From the NCBI GenBank assembly GCA_900491605.1, contig UESW01004556.1, forward strand, positions 907,224 to 971,223: a stretch of 64,000 nt of DNA. The letters are read 5' to 3'. Positions 33,395 through 44,008 of this stretch are shown here, one piece after another. Source of the DNA: Calamus simplicifolius. Taxonomy: Eukaryota > Streptophyta > Magnoliopsida > Arecales > Arecaceae. Numbering within the stretch: the first letter of the stretch is position 1; each line of letters opens with the position of its first letter. Below the pieces are notes generated by a model that searched no databases, was not told the origin of the DNA, and worked only from the letters and a program-made list of their open reading frames with translations. The position numbers and the translations under genes are program-made.

Positions 33395-34768
33395 ATCTAT
33401 TTTCTTTAACATATTTAAATTTATTTTTTGAAAGAAAAACCATTTCCCTAACAATAACCATAATTTAATGCTGGAGTGACATATTTAAAATTTTAATTTA
33501 GTGCTGAAGTGAAAACTCTGTGTGTGTCTCTCTCTCTCACCTGATAGTAACTATTTTAAATGATTTTGTAAGTGTTATGTGGAAGTATTGGAGTCAAATG
33601 TTAGCTTATACTCTTCCTGTAATTGACTTAGATTGCAATATTAGTTCTGCAGTGACAATAAAGAAATATGAAGAGATAGTTATCAAGGAAAAAAAAGCTT
33701 TATGATGCAAAAGTCGGACTGTTTTAACTAGCGCCTAGCCTTCTGCAATGAGTTTAAATTAGCAGAGAATTATGTTATAGGATTAGTTTCTTAATGTGGA
33801 AGTGGCGCGCGTTGCACCTAAGAGTACGAGCTTGAAAGAAGTGCTGTCATATTTGGTCTAATGATGTTTCCACTTTCATCAAAATTATTGCCTTCTTTGA
33901 TGGGTGTGGCAGGGGGATGATGTAGCTTTATGTGTAAGTTTGTGTTGTTCTCTCCTTTTGCTTTGCAAGACCAGCTTTGCTTGATATTTTATTGATTAAG
34001 TGATGGGTAGAGATTCATTATGTTTTTGTGTTCTTATTCTTGCAATTTAGTGGATGTCAGTACTGCTTCATCAACTATAGAAGTGATTAGCCAGTTAACA
34101 AAGACTAAAGGTTTAATGTATACCAAAATGATCAAATTTTTTGCTTGGAAAAATATGCTACATCTAAGTCCAACATGATGGGTCTATATGCTTAGGATAT
34201 AATGGTAACTAATCCTGACATATGATACTGTAATTTTCATTTCATTACCAGAGACTGTAAACTAAGAATAATATTCAATTTTTTAGCTTTACATCCACTT
34301 ATGTGTCCATCTCACAATCCATTTGATTTAATTGAGCCTGCATTGCTGTTTAGAAGTTTTTAGTGGTTTTGGCTATCAATTCCCAACGGGACATTATTTT
34401 GAATTCTGTCACTAGATTTTTTTTTCCCCCCATGATTTCATATCAAAGTTTTATGGAGATTGGAAACCCCTCTATTCTTGCATTCTGACCTGTTAATTAA
34501 TATTAAAGAGAGAATAAGAATTTGACTGGGATAGTGAGATATGCAAGCATGAATACACATCTTGGCATTGGTATATAAAATATGTTCTCACACTTTTTTA
34601 GTAACTTTTACTTGGTTCTTTTAGATCTTTGATATCGTCATGTGCCTCAGTGCTGATAGAACTTTATTTTCAGAAAATGTGCTTCATACACGCGTTCTGT
34701 TGTATTTATGAAATGTCTGGTTAATTATCTGACTTCTGTGCATATTTTGGTTGCTAAGAGCAAAGCAG
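33395..34768. other. CACTA-2 interior without recognised gene
   Basis: AT-rich sequence between the tRNA relic and the first casein kinase exon. It holds no frame I can name. The last part, with a pyrimidine-poor AAAGCAG acceptor at 34762-34768, is probably the captured intron ahead of the kinase exon. Confidence 0.5.
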
Positions 34769-35578
34769 GAGGGATGATTTGGAGTCTCTTGGATATGTTC
34801 TCATGTATTTCTTAAGAGGAAGGTATGTTCTCCATTGACAAAGATTGGTTAGATTATTTTATCTCCACTATGTTTCCATTGTAGAAACTTAACCTTTTGG
34901 CTTTTTTTAGTCTTCCATGGCAGGGTCTTAAAGCAAGAACCAAGAAACAGAAGTACGAGAAAATTAACGGAAAAAAAATTTCCACATCAATTGAGGTGAC
35001 CTTCTTTTGATGAGCTGAAGATATCTATAACAAGTTTTTCTCAATTTGATAAACTATGATAGAAGTCTATTTTTCCAGGCCTTGTGTCGGGGTTATCCTT
35101 CAGAATTCGCATCATACTTCCACTACTGCCGTTCACTACATTTTGATGTTAAGCCAGATTACGCCTATCTTAAAAGAATTTTTCGTGATCTTTTTATCCA
35201 TGAAGGTAGGCTTATAAGTGTTCATTTGACACATCCATGTTGACTGGGATATTGCAAAGTTTGAAATCCTAATTCACTCTCGTATTTCACCTTAGTTGTC
35301 AGATATCATCATTTTTAGTATGACCACTATCCCATCATTTTGATTTGCAGGTTTTCAATTTGATTATGTGTTTGACTGGACCATTTTGAAATATCAACAA
35401 TCACAGATTGTAAGTGCTCCTCCACGAGCTCCTGTAAGTCATATACAGAAGCATTTACTATTTAAAAAGCTTTATACTGTTCATTTAAGTAAGTGGGCTA
35501 TGTTTTCTTTCTAGGGACCCAGTGCTGGACCTAGTTCAGGGATGGCCCCTGCTATTACCAATGCTAATAGAAAATCAG
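34769..35578 (+). pseudogene. captured casein kinase 1 gene fragment (five exons)
   Basis: Exons: 34769-34822 (RDDLESLGYVLMYFLRG), 34911-34995 (LPWQGLKARTKKQKYEKING), 35079-35205 (ALCRGYPSEFASYFHYCRSL, DYAYLKRIFRDLFIHEG), 35351-35433 (FQFDYVFDWTILKYQQSQIV) and 35515-35578 (GPSAGPSSGMAPAITNANRK). This is the C-terminal lobe of the kinase domain and the start of the tail of plant casein kinase 1-like Ser/Thr kinases. The catalytic N-lobe, HRD and DFG parts are absent. All internal introns have GT/AG ends and the joined exons stay open with no stop. The fragment stops at a donor site at 35579. Confidence 0.9.
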
Positions 35579-35811
35579 GTAATCTTTTTACCTTTTGAGC
35601 TGGGTTTTATGTTGCCTTATACTCAAAACTGATGACATCCTCTTCTCCCAAACTACTATACCATATTTGCTGAACTACCTAGTTCCCATATTATCCAGAT
35701 TTAACTCTTATACTCATCGGAGTACACCTGAGGTGAACTAAGTTTTCACTGTTTATTGCTGATAACCTACTAAATATGTGCTTAGGTTTTTTTCTGGCTT
35801 CATTGTTTTAG

Positions 35812-36415
35812 GTGTGGCCCAAGCTTATCAGGAATTCCAAGGAAGGGGGACTCGACGTGATCGAAACTAACGTCTTTTGGAACTATCACGAACCCGTGCG
35901 AGGACAGGTTTAAAATGTTTAAGATGTAGATTTAATCCATTTTTTTCCTTTGGAAATGCTTATTTATCTCAATGCTGACAGCTTATTTTGGTGAATGGTC
36001 TAGTATTACTTTGAAGGAAGGTTCGATTTGGTGAAGTTTGTGAAGACGGTCGAGGAGGCAGGTCTTTTCGTGCATCTGAGGATTGGCCCATATGCTTGTG
36101 CTGAATGGAATTATGGGTTGGTACTTCGTGATTTTTGTTGCAATATAGTTAGATAGCATTCTGAATTTGCGTGTCTTTACTCTTCATGGGGTAAAAAGTG
36201 GTCTGACAGCAGCAGAATTATTCACATAATTACATTTATATAGTTATCAAAGATTTAAGATATGAATACTTGCAGTAGATAACATTTTATTTATTTTTGT
36301 TTTGAGAAAAAGAGATGATAACAATATACTTGGCCCAATGATTCAAGAACTGAATGGCTGCATTCAATACATTTGCTATTGTAATATCTCATTGCAGAGG
36401 CTTCCCTATGTGGAC
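35812..36415 (+). pseudogene. captured beta-galactosidase (GH35) gene fragment
   Basis: Exons: 35812-35907 (VWPKLIRNSKEGGLDVIETN, VFWNYHEPVRGQ), 36004-36116 (YYFEGRFDLVKFVKTVEEAG, LFVHLRIGPYACAEWNYG) and the first few codons of a third at 36398-36415 (GFPMW). The order and splice sites match the N-terminal catalytic region of plant GH35 beta-galactosidases, which act in the cell wall or vacuole. The first exon follows an AG acceptor at 35810-35811. The third exon breaks off after GFPMW. The catalytic acid/base and nucleophile regions lie beyond the captured part. Confidence 0.9.
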
Positions 36416-36496
36416 ATTTTGTTTGAATCATGCAATTAATGAAAATTTGATACTTTAACAAGATAATTTTCGTGGACATTTTGTTTGAATCATACA
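36410..36496 (+). repeat. short direct repeat at the beta-galactosidase break
   Basis: GTGGACATTTTGTTTGAATC occurs at about 36410 and again at about 36474. The first copy begins in the truncated third exon. It marks the edge of the captured fragment. Confidence 0.75.
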
Positions 36497-36499
36497 TTG

Positions 36500-37320
36500 T
36501 TTAATAACTTTTTTAGAATGTTTATTTTAATTAAGTTTTCAGGCTTGATCAAAATTTGCTTTAATTTATGTACTAAATTTACCAACTTAGAATTCATGAG
36601 ACAGTTATACTACTAGAACATTCATTACGTAAAATGGCACTTTCTTAAAAATAACTGAATAAACAAAAATATATGGAATCTAAAAAGATTGTGTTTCCTT
36701 TGTACAAATATAGATCAATTTAAACCAACAAGGCTTTGGGTTTCACCTGATTTCATGTAGTTATTGGGTTAAAATTCTTGGTATCAATGTTTGTCTTGAT
36801 AGTTAATCCTGCACTTGAATAAGCTTATCTTGTACTTGAATCATAGGATATAACATTGTCGAGTAAGTGTTGCATTGCAGCTGGATTCAGTGACCACTAA
36901 ACAATTGGTTTAGACCATCTTGAATTCCTTTGCTTTCTAATATGGTGCATATGATACAAGAAAATATGTTCAGGTTTCAGTTTGACTAATGACACAACAT
37001 ACTGTAGTGGTTCCTATGTGATTATTTATGTGAAATAGTAACAAAGTGATATAATCTGCTGAGGATCTGCTGAGGATCAAGGTGGTTTTTGATAAATATA
37101 ATTATATATATATATATAGGGTGTTGAAGACATCAGTTTTTTAAACTATTCGTTAACCTTGATATCTGGCTCTTGTGATTAGCAGGAAAGACAAATGAAC
37201 CTTCTGTGATCAGATTACTCTACAAGAAGAAGAAGAAGAACTTGATGCGCAATAACCGATTGATGGGGCACTGAAAGTTTATTGATGTCCTATTCAAATG
37301 ATGCATCTGGTCATGAGAGT
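36500..37320. other. CACTA-2 interior without recognised gene
   Basis: AT-rich sequence with a (TA)n run near 37100 and a GAAGAAGAAGAAGAA run near 37226-37240. I see no convincing exon. It may hold introns of captured genes. Confidence 0.5.
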
Positions 37321-37369
37321 AGAGGTGGGAAGGAAAGCATAAAGTGCAGAAGGTTGTCTTAATCTAAGC

Positions 37370-37515
37370 TTGGACATGAGAGCCCAACATCTGGTGAAGA
37401 AACTCTTTCAGCTCCTACATGTCTAGTGATACTTAACACGGAAGTGAGGATTGCTTCAGTAGCTGCAGGTGGATGTCACACACTAGCATTGTTCACTTTA
37501 GGCTACATCAGAGGG
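37370..37515 (+). pseudogene. captured RCC1-repeat protein fragment (probable)
   Basis: The frame GHESPTSGEETLSAPTCLV followed by ILNTEVRIASVAAGGCHTLA resembles one blade of an RCC1/UVR8-type beta-propeller, where VASVAAGGCHTLALT words are typical. Only about one blade is visible and it is followed by a stop near 37520. Function cannot be inferred for such a short piece. Confidence 0.5.
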
Positions 37516-37789
37516 AGCCAGTAAACGGTGTTCAAAGGACTACTTCAGATGTACATTTCTCAAGTGTAGAGTACCTAAGGCAGCCGAAGATATCTTAATA
37601 ATTTAATGTCTAATGTATAAAACATTAGTATTGTTGATGTATACAGTTATATTTATCTTATTTTATGAAATGCATTTTTTATTCTTAAATTTGAATTTTC
37701 ATCTATAAATTTTATTAGAATGCATTAAATATATTATAATTTAAAAATAATTTTAAATTTATAAGAATAAAAATTTAGATAATTTTTTT

Positions 37790-38284
37790 AGGTTAATGAT
37801 GGATTAGTGATGGATTTTTGATAGAAATAATAGTAACGGATAGTGATGAAAATATTAGTGATTGATTAGTGATGGAACAATAACAAATGATTAATGGATT
37901 CTTTCGTCACTAATTCATCACTATTAGTGACGAACTAGTGATGGACTAGTGACAAAGTTTTAGTGACTAAATTTTTGTCACTAATCCGTCACTAAATTGT
38001 GATGGAATAGTGATGAAAATATTTGTGACGGAATAATGCGTGATGAATAGTCCGTCACTAATCCGTCCAATTTAGTGATGGAAAATATGTTCCGTCACAA
38101 ATTTTTGATGGAATATTCCATCATAAATCCGTCACTATTATTTGTGACGGACCTCTTTCCGTCACTAAATTTAGTGACGATAAAAATGGTGACGATAAGA
38201 TTTTGTCACTAATCCGTCACTAAACCCAATTTGTGACGGAATAGTGATGGAAGTTTTTGTCACTATTATACTATTTTCTTGTAG
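37790..38284. repeat. CACTA-2 right subterminal repeat array
   Basis: Repeats of AGTGATGGA, TAGTGACGGA and TCCGTCACTAA match the left arrays and run up to the terminal CATTTTCTTGTAG-like end. Confidence 0.92.
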
Positions 38285-38287
38285 TTA

Positions 38288-38774
38288 ACTTGATTTATCA
38301 TGAGATGTATGCAACATTCATATGAATCCTAAAATCATGTGCAGAATTTGTATGTGTGTTGCAACTCCAAAGTGATGCAGGGGAGTGTTATGTAACATAT
38401 TCAGAAAATTCAGAAAAATTTACAAAACACTCTTAACTCAATAATGATACTCCAGGTGAAAGAAAATTAAATTTAAAATTCGTTTCTTTACTGGGTAGTT
38501 CTTGGAACCCAGTCAAGTTAGAAAACAGAACAGAACCTGTTCTCATACCTTATTTTGGCTGGCAAAAAATTCACATTCCGAAATAATGCATGAGAAAATT
38601 CTAAAAAATACTTTTAATTATAAGGAATCTAGAAAAACAAAAATCATAAAATTTTGAATTTTTTACCCACTACAACAATTAAAATATTAGACCATATGCT
38701 GCAATATTCAGATAATCAAGTGAGCAAGCAAAACTAGAAATTTTGCCCTAACCAACCATGCTCTGATACCATGA
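38288..38774 (-). other. gypsy-2 leader with primer-binding site
   Basis: No gene. On the minus strand TGGTATCAGAGCATGG lies three bases inside the 5' LTR end (about 38756-38771). It matches the initiator Met tRNA type primer site. The leader continues to gag at 30659 once CACTA-2 is removed. Confidence 0.8.
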
Positions 38775-39926
38775 TGATGTGGGACAACTGACGTGGGATG
38801 TATATCTAATAGAATTAGTAAAGATTAAATGAACAATTAAGTGAAATAACACATGCATTCACTCATTGTTTACGAACTAAAATTTTATGGAGGGGACTTA
38901 GAAGACTAAACAAAGTTTGAATTTAGAATTTAAACAAAGTAATAAAGAAGCAGATCTTTGTGGTTAAGAAACCACTTAGGGCTAAGTAAATCTAATAATT
39001 GCAGATCTGAAAGGATTTTAAAGAGGGTTCTCCCAGCAATTAATAAACTTAAGTAAAATTGATGCACTCAGGGAAGGAACTTGAGGATGACAAGGGATTC
39101 CACCATATTGTAAGCTTTCGTACCTTGATTCATGGTGGGAACAACCTGCAACTTTCGAACCATGGAAGCTGGGAATCCTTGATCGGTTGAAAATGGGCTT
39201 GAAGCAAAGTGGGGAAAGAAGGATAAAATGTGGACGATATAAATAGACACTAGGCCTCACGCCTACCATCTCACAGGGAACCCATCTAACAAGCAGGGGA
39301 TTTTCTCAAGAAAACTTCATTAATCATCATCCTCTTACAAAAAGCCAGGAGCCCTTTTTATAGACTACCAAGCACTTAAACCATATTATCATTAGAGGAA
39401 GAAGATCTCGGCCAGCGAAAAGAAGAATGTGGGGCGTCCCATGATTTATAGAGGCGGTTTCAAATGTGGGCGTCCCATGATTTGTGGAGGCAGTTTACAA
39501 TATGGACATCCCTTGATTTGTGGAGGTCATTTCTAAGAGGAGACGTGTGAAGAGGAGAATGTGGGGCGTCCCATGATAAGAGGAGGTGGTTGTGGAGACT
39601 TTGACTTGATTCAAAATCTTTCTATTCATTGGGTGACTTTCCCGATTGATGTGGCGTGATGATATATATGGCTTCAATGTTGGTGACTTCATGACCATGC
39701 ACCCATTCTTCTTGTGCTAAACCAGATTGGGTTTTTTGGCTGGACTCCTTTTGACTCAATTGCAATAAAGAACTTTAACAAGACTCAATCAAACAAATAC
39801 AGTCAATTGAAATAAAATTGCTCAAATGAAAAATAAATACATGACTAAAACTTAATTTAATCTTCCATCCATAAAGAATCCAGCTGAAGTTGTTGAAGTC
39901 TCTTCCTGAGCCTGGTGTCCGCACCA
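38775..39926 (-). repeat. gypsy-2 5' LTR (1152 bp)
   Basis: It runs from TGATGTGGGACAACTG to GTGTCCGCACCA. The minus strand has CTATAAAAAG near 39354-39363, a likely TATA box, also present in the 3' LTR. Confidence 0.93.
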
Positions 39927-39931
39927 TAGGC

Positions 39932-40791
39932 CTTTGGCTTGGGGCACTCATCTTATTGGGTTCAGGCCAACGAACAAATGGTACTCTTTGGAATCTTTCG
40001 AAGTCCCTAGCTACCTGGTATGCTTGTTCTATGTCATGGACTTCTCTAAGGAACAGTTCTCTCTGAATCTCTTCCCTTAAACCGGCTCTAAATCTGGATA
40101 GGGTTACAGCTTCTGATTTAACAATACTACATCGCATAGCATATTCATCAAACTTAGTAATGTATTCTGACACATGCCTATTCCCTTGACTTAGCCGTTG
40201 CCATTGGTCCATTAACCTTTGCTTATAGGTAATAGGTAGGTATGTCTCCCTAAGCTTGATTTTCATGGCCTCCAAGTACCTATTGGCATGTCTCCTCTTT
40301 GCCTACACAGTCGCTCAACATTTTTTTAGTACAACCTAGCTTGTCGGATTAGCCTAAGCTTAGAAAATTTGAACTTTCTATCCTCTGACATTTCATACCA
40401 TTCGAAATATTGGTCCATATCTCCCTCCCAATTTATGTACACCTTAGGATCTAGGTCCCCATCAAAGTGGGTGCATCAAGTCAGATACTCTTAAGGGCTC
40501 TTTCATCTTGATCAATGTAGTCATGATGAGGTCTTCTTTGATGGGGTTCAACAATAGGTTCAAGACATTGGATGCTAGGATTCAGGGGTGTCCTTCTGGG
40601 TGATTGAGGCTCAGAAGGAGTCATATCGGATTCTTCTAAGGAATCAATCCTTTCTTGCATTTGGTCAAACCTAGTATTCAATTGATTATATTGCTCAGTC
40701 ATAGTCCTCATTAAAGCTTCTAGATTGGGTCCATGGCTACACTGGGTTGACCTGGATTGTACTGGTATGGGGTCCCTGATCTAATTGTCAT
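39932..40791 (-). pseudogene. gypsy-1 gag N-terminal half
   Basis: It starts at ATG 40791 (MTIRSGTPYQYNPGQPS). A one-base break follows MDP, then TEQYNQLNTRFDQMQERIDS (40481-40711). The retrotransposon gag core has LPITYKQRLMDQWQRLSQGN and KSEAVTLSRFRAGLREEIQR (39960-40275). The frame is interrupted at TAGGC 39927-39931 by gypsy-2 and resumes at 24678. Confidence 0.88.
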
Positions 40792-41918
40792 ACAATGCAA
40801 ATGGACTCGTTCTAGGGTGCGCTAGACCTAGAAGCCCAAACCATATGTTTAGTCAAGGTGATAATCTAGACTGTAGTAACTTTGTACCTGGCCAGATAAG
40901 TGTAAGGTTAGTAGAGGTCCCTCGTTGCTTGCCTAAGACACCAATTAAAATTGACCAAGTAAGCGGACCAGTCCACCTTCCTTCGCGCTCTTTTTCTTGA
41001 ACCACTTGCGTAAACACCAAATGCACAAGCACACACAGAAAAGATGTCTACACTGAGTTGACACTGGTTCGAACCCAACTTTGTGGGTGTCCTTAGCTCA
41101 CTAGAGCAAATTAGATTACTACTTTCTTTTAGTTAGAGGCTTAGGTTTGCACATGAAGGATTGTGGATTTTGGGCTAAGGAAAGGTGATAAAATTCTTCC
41201 CTTATCTTGTGATAGGAGTGCCCTTAAGATAGCTTATGCAAATGATGGCATGCAACAAAGCAATGTCACTACACTAATTAAGAATGTAACTTCAAACAAG
41301 TTATAACTAACTAAACAAGAATTCAAAATTTAAATTTCAAATTTGATTTTCACATTTCAAACTTCAGAATCCAAATTTTAAATTTTAAATTCTAAGTTTT
41401 CTTAGAGGAAAACTTTAAATTTAAAATATAGTCAAAATTTAGGTGTCTAACGTGCTAGAAAGAAAACTTTTATGCAATCATGCAATCACTTGGCACATAC
41501 ATGCAATATTCATCAAGCAAGCATTAGCACATTAAACCTTTAATAAAAGACATCACATCCGACTGTAGCTCATTATTCCTATGGACGAACAGTATACCTT
41601 TCTAGGTTTTAAAAAGTATACCCCGTTCAGGAGGCATGAAACCTAGAATTAAAGTTATGAAAACTTATACAAATGTTAAAAGAAATCTCATATCTGAAAC
41701 CTATTGAAAAAGGTTTCAGATCTGGTTTGAATTGGCATGACTTAATTTTAGAGTCTAATATGAGCTAAGATTCAGAAGAGTAGGAAAGAACTACATGAAT
41801 CCATCCTTAAATGAATAAAATTTCAACCCTATGTTCTAAATGCAGAAATTATAGAAAATAATAGAAAATGTAGAAAATGAGAAAATATGCCCTAACCTAC
41901 CATGCTCTGATACCAATT
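40792..41918 (-). other. gypsy-1 leader with primer-binding site
   Basis: About 1.1 kb with no gene lie between the 5' LTR and gag. AATTGGTATCAGAGCATG on the minus strand near 41900-41917 is the primer-binding site (initiator Met tRNA type). Confidence 0.75.
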
Positions 41919-43194
41919 TGATGAGGGATGAAGTGGAATAATGCAATCTAAGAGGAGATAGTAATAACTAAATGAAAAATTAAGTGAAGCTAGGCTACAT
42001 TTTTATATAAAAGAGTAGAAATTTTTATGAAGGGATTTGCATGTTAAACTAGACTTGATGAGAATCCTTCAAAATAGTAAAGAGAAAGGATCTTTGTGAC
42101 TAAGAAACCACATAGGCTAGGGCTTAGTTACTCTAATATTTCATATCAAAAAATATTGAAAGAGGGGTACCCGCTATTAATATATCAAAGATTGGAAGGT
42201 TTACACTCAAGGATGAAATTCTTGGATGACAAGGAGATTCCTCTAGTTGCAAGACTTCTTATATCTATTTCTTGTCACGGAAGACCTTCTTCTTTGGAAC
42301 CTGGAATTCCCGGGGATCCTACATAACTAAGTTAGAGTTAATAATATAAAAATTTGGTAGAGTATTAATGAAATGAAGGAAGAGGAAGAGAATGTTGAAA
42401 TTAAGATGAAGCTTGGTGAATTTGAGGTAACTTGGCCGGCCTTCTTTGTGGAGTTTTCTTCCACCTTGGAAGATGGAATGGGATGGTAGAATGGAATGGA
42501 GAATGGCTAATGGATCTTGGCATGGAAATAACTTTTTTGAAGTAGCTAAGGACCTCTCACCCACTCCCTCTCGGAGGACACCTGCCAATACAAATGAAAG
42601 AAAATAAGCTCAACTTTTATTCATCATAAATTTGTCTTTACAAGAGAGCTTTGAGTAGTATTTATAAGCTTCCAAGGGACTTTTAAAAATTTGAATTATA
42701 TGAAGCTTTTCATAGGAAGTTGCAACCTAAGCTAGCTATAAGGGTGGAAGGTTGAAACAACTTATAACTAAGCTTCAAAAAAGGAAAGAAAAGTGGGTGG
42801 CTCCTTTGAATTTGAATTCTTCTTGGTGACATGGCATGTGGTGATGTGGCTTGATGAGGTGTACAAAAGAGATTGACATGACACCCAACAATGGTTGCTG
42901 AAGTGACATCCATCTTGGATTGATTTGTTGGAGTGGTTGAATGCATCCAATCTTTAAGCTCACTTGCTTACCTTGAACCCAATTCCATACCTCTCTTGGA
43001 CCCAACTACTAAACTCACTAAATACAAACCAATTTGACCCTATTTGGACTTAAGAACCCAAATTGAAATAAACCAACTTTAATTATATGACTCAAATTCA
43101 AACAAATAAAATTATTACTCTATAGTATATATAAAAGAATTAAAGCCATACTGAATTAGATCGAAGCCTGTTTCGAACTTTGGCAATCGCACCA
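41919..43194 (-). repeat. gypsy-1 5' LTR (1276 bp)
   Basis: It runs from TGATGAGGGATGAAGTGG to GGCAATCGCACCA and pairs with 21068-22341. Target copy TACAT follows at 43195-43199. Confidence 0.92.
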
Positions 43195-43224
43195 TACATT
43201 GTCAAGGAGACGTTGCTAAGAACA

Positions 43225-43695
43225 CCATTTTTTTAAAGAAAAAAAAAAAAAAATTTTTTCAATAAAAAAAAAAAAAAATTAAAAAATAAATAATATAATT
43301 TAAAAATTAAAAAAAAAAAAAATAAAAATAAATAATTAAAAAAAAAAAAAAAAAATAAAACAAATATTAAAAAATAATAATTAAAAAAAAATATAAATTA
43401 ATTAAAAAACATGTTTAATTTAAATATATTAAATATATAATTTTTTTTAAAAAAATTTTATTTTTTAAATATTAAATTAATAAACAAATTAATTTTTAAA
43501 AATAATTATTAAAAATAATTATTAAAAATTAGTTTAATATTAAATTTTTTAATAATTAATATTAAAATAATTATTTTATAATATTAATAATTATTAAAAT
43601 AATTATTGATTTTAATAATTATTTTTAAAATTAATTAATTAATTTAATTAATTTATATATTTAATTAATTTATATATTTTTAAATTATTTTATAT
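43225..43695. repeat. A/T-only low-complexity stretch
   Basis: Nearly pure A and T, with A runs and TTAATTAATT-like words. It separates gypsy-1 from the right inverted arm. There is no coding potential. Confidence 0.9.
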
Positions 43696-43713
43696 ATACC
43701 CCCATCTTTCCGT

Positions 43714-44008
43714 ACCTCGTCCTAGTCTTCACCCTCTCGGGTGGCTCCCAGAGAATTAGCAACTACTCTGCATATTCATTTTAGAATTTGGAACCGGCAA
43801 TGGTGCTTCAGCTCAGGATGGCCTTTACATGGGGCACCGTATCTCTGTTCGTTTTCTTGAGCCACTTTCAATTCCAAATAGCTTTCCCTCTCTTTCTCGT
43901 TACCCAGCCATCCATGTTCCTCGACGTCCGCGGACGCAATCTCAAGCCCGCAACCCAAGCCTCGAGCGGGACGAGTGTGGCCATTCCTCACAGACATTAA
44001 TCAGTAAT
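43714..44008 (+). repeat. right arm of inverted duplication, inner part
   Basis: The reverse complement matches 18315-18620. It contains the conserved block with open frames on both strands (70 codons on + at 43788-44000; 73 codons on - at 43776-43997), differing from the left copy at a handful of residues. It ends in the LTR-element target copy GTAAT (44004-44008). Confidence 0.9.

Larger units (their letters stand above)
30688..38284 (+). mobile_element. CACTA-2: gene-capturing CACTA transposon in the gypsy-2 leader
   Basis: It begins CACTACAAGAAAATG at 30688 and ends CATTTTCTTGTAG-like (ATTTTCTTGTAG) at 38284. The flank TTA stands on both sides (30685-30687 and 38285-38287); the last two bases of the right end seem lost. 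Both ends hold dense subterminal repeats built on AGTGACGGAT. No TNP2 or Transposase_24 text is recognisable inside. Instead the interior holds fragments of host genes: universal stress protein, tRNA-Tyr relic, casein kinase 1, beta-galactosidase and RCC1-like. It must depend on another element for transposition. Confidence 0.92.
24684..39926 (-). mobile_element. gypsy-2: Ty3-gypsy chromovirus-type element inserted in gypsy-1 gag
   Basis: LTRs are at 24684-25844 and 38775-39926, with perfect target duplication TAGGC at 24679-24683 and 39927-39931. It has the same orientation as gypsy-1. It has a primer-binding site, gag, protease, RT, RNase H, integrase and a chromodomain-like end, all with frameshifts and stops. 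Its leader is split by CACTA-2. The LTRs are related in layout but not identical to those of gypsy-1, so this is a sister family rather than a recent copy. Confidence 0.94.
21068..43194 (-). mobile_element. gypsy-1: Ty3-gypsy chromovirus-type element split by gypsy-2
   Basis: LTRs are at 21068-22341 and 41919-43194, with target duplication TACAT at 21063-21067 and 43195-43199. On the minus strand the order is 5' LTR (right), primer-binding site, leader, gag N-terminal half (39932-40791), gypsy-2 insertion, gag C-terminal half and protease, RT, integrase, chromodomain-like end, polypurine tract, 3' LTR. RT is truncated and joined directly to integrase, so RT C-terminus and RNase H are missing. 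The chromodomain-like text (ILDDQAITIRNKGYQRYLVR) places it among chromoviruses. Confidence 0.93.

Noticed and set aside
33520..33705. A 61-codon frame in the CACTA-2 interior
   Set aside because: No recognised domain, AT-rich, and no supporting splice structure.
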